The notes under the pieces were generated by a model, which did no database searches, was not told the origin of the DNA, and saw only the letters and a program-made list of their open reading frames with translations. From Candidatus Saccharimonadota bacterium (lineage in GTDB: Bacteria > Patescibacteriota > Saccharimonadia > Saccharimonadales > SZUA-47), in NCBI GenBank assembly GCA_017993025.1, contig JAGONL010000050.1:1-5783 (forward strand): DNA of 5,783 nucleotides, in the 5' to 3' direction. The translations under genes and the position numbers were made by a program. Numbering within the stretch: position 1 is the stretch's first letter; each line of letters begins with the position of its first letter. This document shows positions 4,768-5,783 of this stretch, piece after piece.

Positions 4768-5783
4768 AAACTGTCATACAGTTCTACATACTTGTCTACA
4801 ACTTTTGGCCAATCAAATTCTTTTACTGCCGATTTTGCCCACTGTCGCCACAATTCTACAAATTCCTGATCGCTCAGGAAAAGCTCTAGAAGTCTAGCGT
4901 AGGCAATTGTGTCCTTCGGATCAACAAGAGACAAACTTCCACGGCCGGTCATAACCGTTGCATACCCTGGGTTATCACCGGCTACTACTGGCGCGCCCAT
5001 GGCCATCGCCTCAACTACTACAATTCCAAAGCTTTCTCCGTAAAGTGCTGGGGATGTAAACACCCCACATCTTCCCATCATTTCGCGCTTGTCCTCTTGA
5101 CTTACAAAGCCGTGAAAAACGACATCAGGAATCTGTTTATCTTCACAATATTCTTCTAAAGAACGCCTAAGTGGTCCGTCACCAGCTATTTCTAAATGCA
5201 AACTCGGTCGTCTTTTTTTCAGCATTCTGTAGGCATCAAGTAGGTGTTTTGGCCCTTTTCTTTTCTCTAAACGCCCTACATATAGAACCATATCCGGGTC
5301 ACGCTTTGATTTCGGCGGTTTGTATAGGCTCAAGTCTACTCCGTTTGGGATAGTATAGTAATCAAAATCTTCTCCCAACATTTCGGCCGCAGCAGGGGAA
5401 ACGACTGTAATGGCACTTACGGCTTTTGCGAAACTTCTGTTATAGGGGGTCATAGTTGATATAAAAGATCGTCCAACCATATTATTCGGAGGAGCGGCAT
5501 GAAATGTCCCAACAGTTGGAACTGTGGCTCTGTTCATTATTTGTCGGCCTAGTAGAGGAATAGCCGGTTCGTGAAGGTGAATAATATCAAATTTTTCTCT
5601 ATTTAATATTTCGTCAATTTCATCAAGACCGACACTAATGGATACGTCCGAGCTAGTATTGCTGAGTGTACGAACTCTAGCTGATTGCCCGGCAAAAATA
5701 ACATTTTCTGGTGATAAGAGCTTATGATTACGTGGCCGAGGAGTAATTACTGCTACTTCATAACCTCTAGAGATTAGTTCTGC
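4749..5783 (-). CDS. family GT4 glycosyltransferase, PimA-like (second copy), 5'-truncated by the window
   Basis: This is a retaining GT-B glycosyltransferase of family GT4, 344 residues visible. The frame is open from base 5783, so the start lies outside the window; the ATG at 5535-5537 is internal (visible residue 83), because residues before it carry conserved features such as AELISRGYEVAVITP and FDIIHLHEP (65-73). About 20-30 N-terminal residues, including the glycine loop, should be missing. GTFHAAPP (92-99) and IPNGVD (145-150) are typical of PimA-like enzymes. The donor domain shows VGRLEKRKG (Arg171, Lys176), AGDGP (200-204), the E-x7-E motif in GESFGIVVVEAM (Glu250, Glu258) and DNPGY (270-274). 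It probably glycosylates a lipid or cell-surface glycan precursor at the inner membrane face; donor and acceptor are unknown. It is paralogous to the first glycosyltransferase. The last five codons and stop lie in a heptad repeat. Sampled lines suggest slightly higher G+C than its neighbours. Confidence 0.92.
   Translation of the reverse strand, partial: AELISRGYEVAVITPRPRNHKLLSPENVIFAGQSARVRTLSNTSSDVSISVGLDEIDEILNREKFDIIHLHEPAIPLLGRQIMNRATVPTVGTFHAAPPNNMVGRSFISTMTPYNRSFAKAVSAITVVSPAAAEMLGEDFDYYTIPNGVDLSLYKPPKSKRDPDMVLYVGRLEKRKGPKHLLDAYRMLKKRRPSLHLEIAGDGPLRRSLEEYCEDKQIPDVVFHGFVSQEDKREMMGRCGVFTSPALYGESFGIVVVEAMAMGAPVVAGDNPGYATVMTGRGSLSLVDPKDTIAYARLLELFLSDQEFVELWRQWAKSAVKEFDWPKVVDKYVELYDSLVSSKQ

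Noticed and set aside
4769..4783. Inverted repeat AACTGT-CAT-ACAGTT as a terminator for the convergent genes
   Set aside because: The stem is only 6 bp with a 3-nt loop, lies inside the glycosyltransferase coding region, and no T-run follows on either strand.

Overview
The window is AT-rich (sampled 60-base lines mostly 32-48% G+C) and gene-dense, with short intergenic gaps and short proteins. Translation uses the ordinary code: UGA ends two of the genes. Two genes start with no Shine-Dalgarno sequence. The gene content and protein character resemble a Patescibacteria/CPR genome, perhaps Candidatus Saccharibacteria. That placement is an impression from the sequence, not a database result.

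Left part, plus strand (1-1533): the last 48 codons of a DHH/DHHA1 phosphoesterase of the NrnA type overlap by ATGA the complete cysS gene for cysteinyl-tRNA synthetase. The pair looks translationally coupled. The cysS 3' end overlaps the 3' end of the opposing gene by 12 bp, and no terminator is visible.

Middle, minus strand (1522-3745): a PF01594 (AI-2E/TqsA-like) polytopic membrane protein lies 46 bp downstream of a family GT4 glycosyltransferase related to the PimA group. The membrane-protein gene appears to have its own extended -10 promoter, overlapped by a perfect 12-bp palindrome.

The 48-bp divergent junction (3746-3793) is the most unusual stretch. It holds four tandem 7-bp units of GGGTNTA type, resembling a telomere repeat and matching a canonical G-quadruplex pattern. 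Next to them are two overlapping, oppositely directed -10 hexamers. The plus-strand hexamer is placed so that transcription would start at the A of the downstream ATG, which predicts a leaderless mRNA.

Right part: a proline iminopeptidase-like alpha/beta hydrolase (plus, 3794-4735) converges on a second GT4 glycosyltransferase (minus, 4749 to the window edge). The 13-bp gap and the last codons of the glycosyltransferase consist of a second, unrelated 7-bp tandem repeat (ACTGCTT, 4.4 copies). The second glycosyltransferase stays open to base 5783, so its true start lies outside the window and the ATG at 5537 is internal.

Together the minus-strand genes suggest envelope glycolipid or polysaccharide synthesis plus an export or efflux protein. 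The peptidase gene sits between the two glycosyltransferases in the opposite direction and is bounded on both sides by heptanucleotide repeats. No RNA gene, CRISPR array, insertion sequence or gene-free stretch over 300 bp was found.
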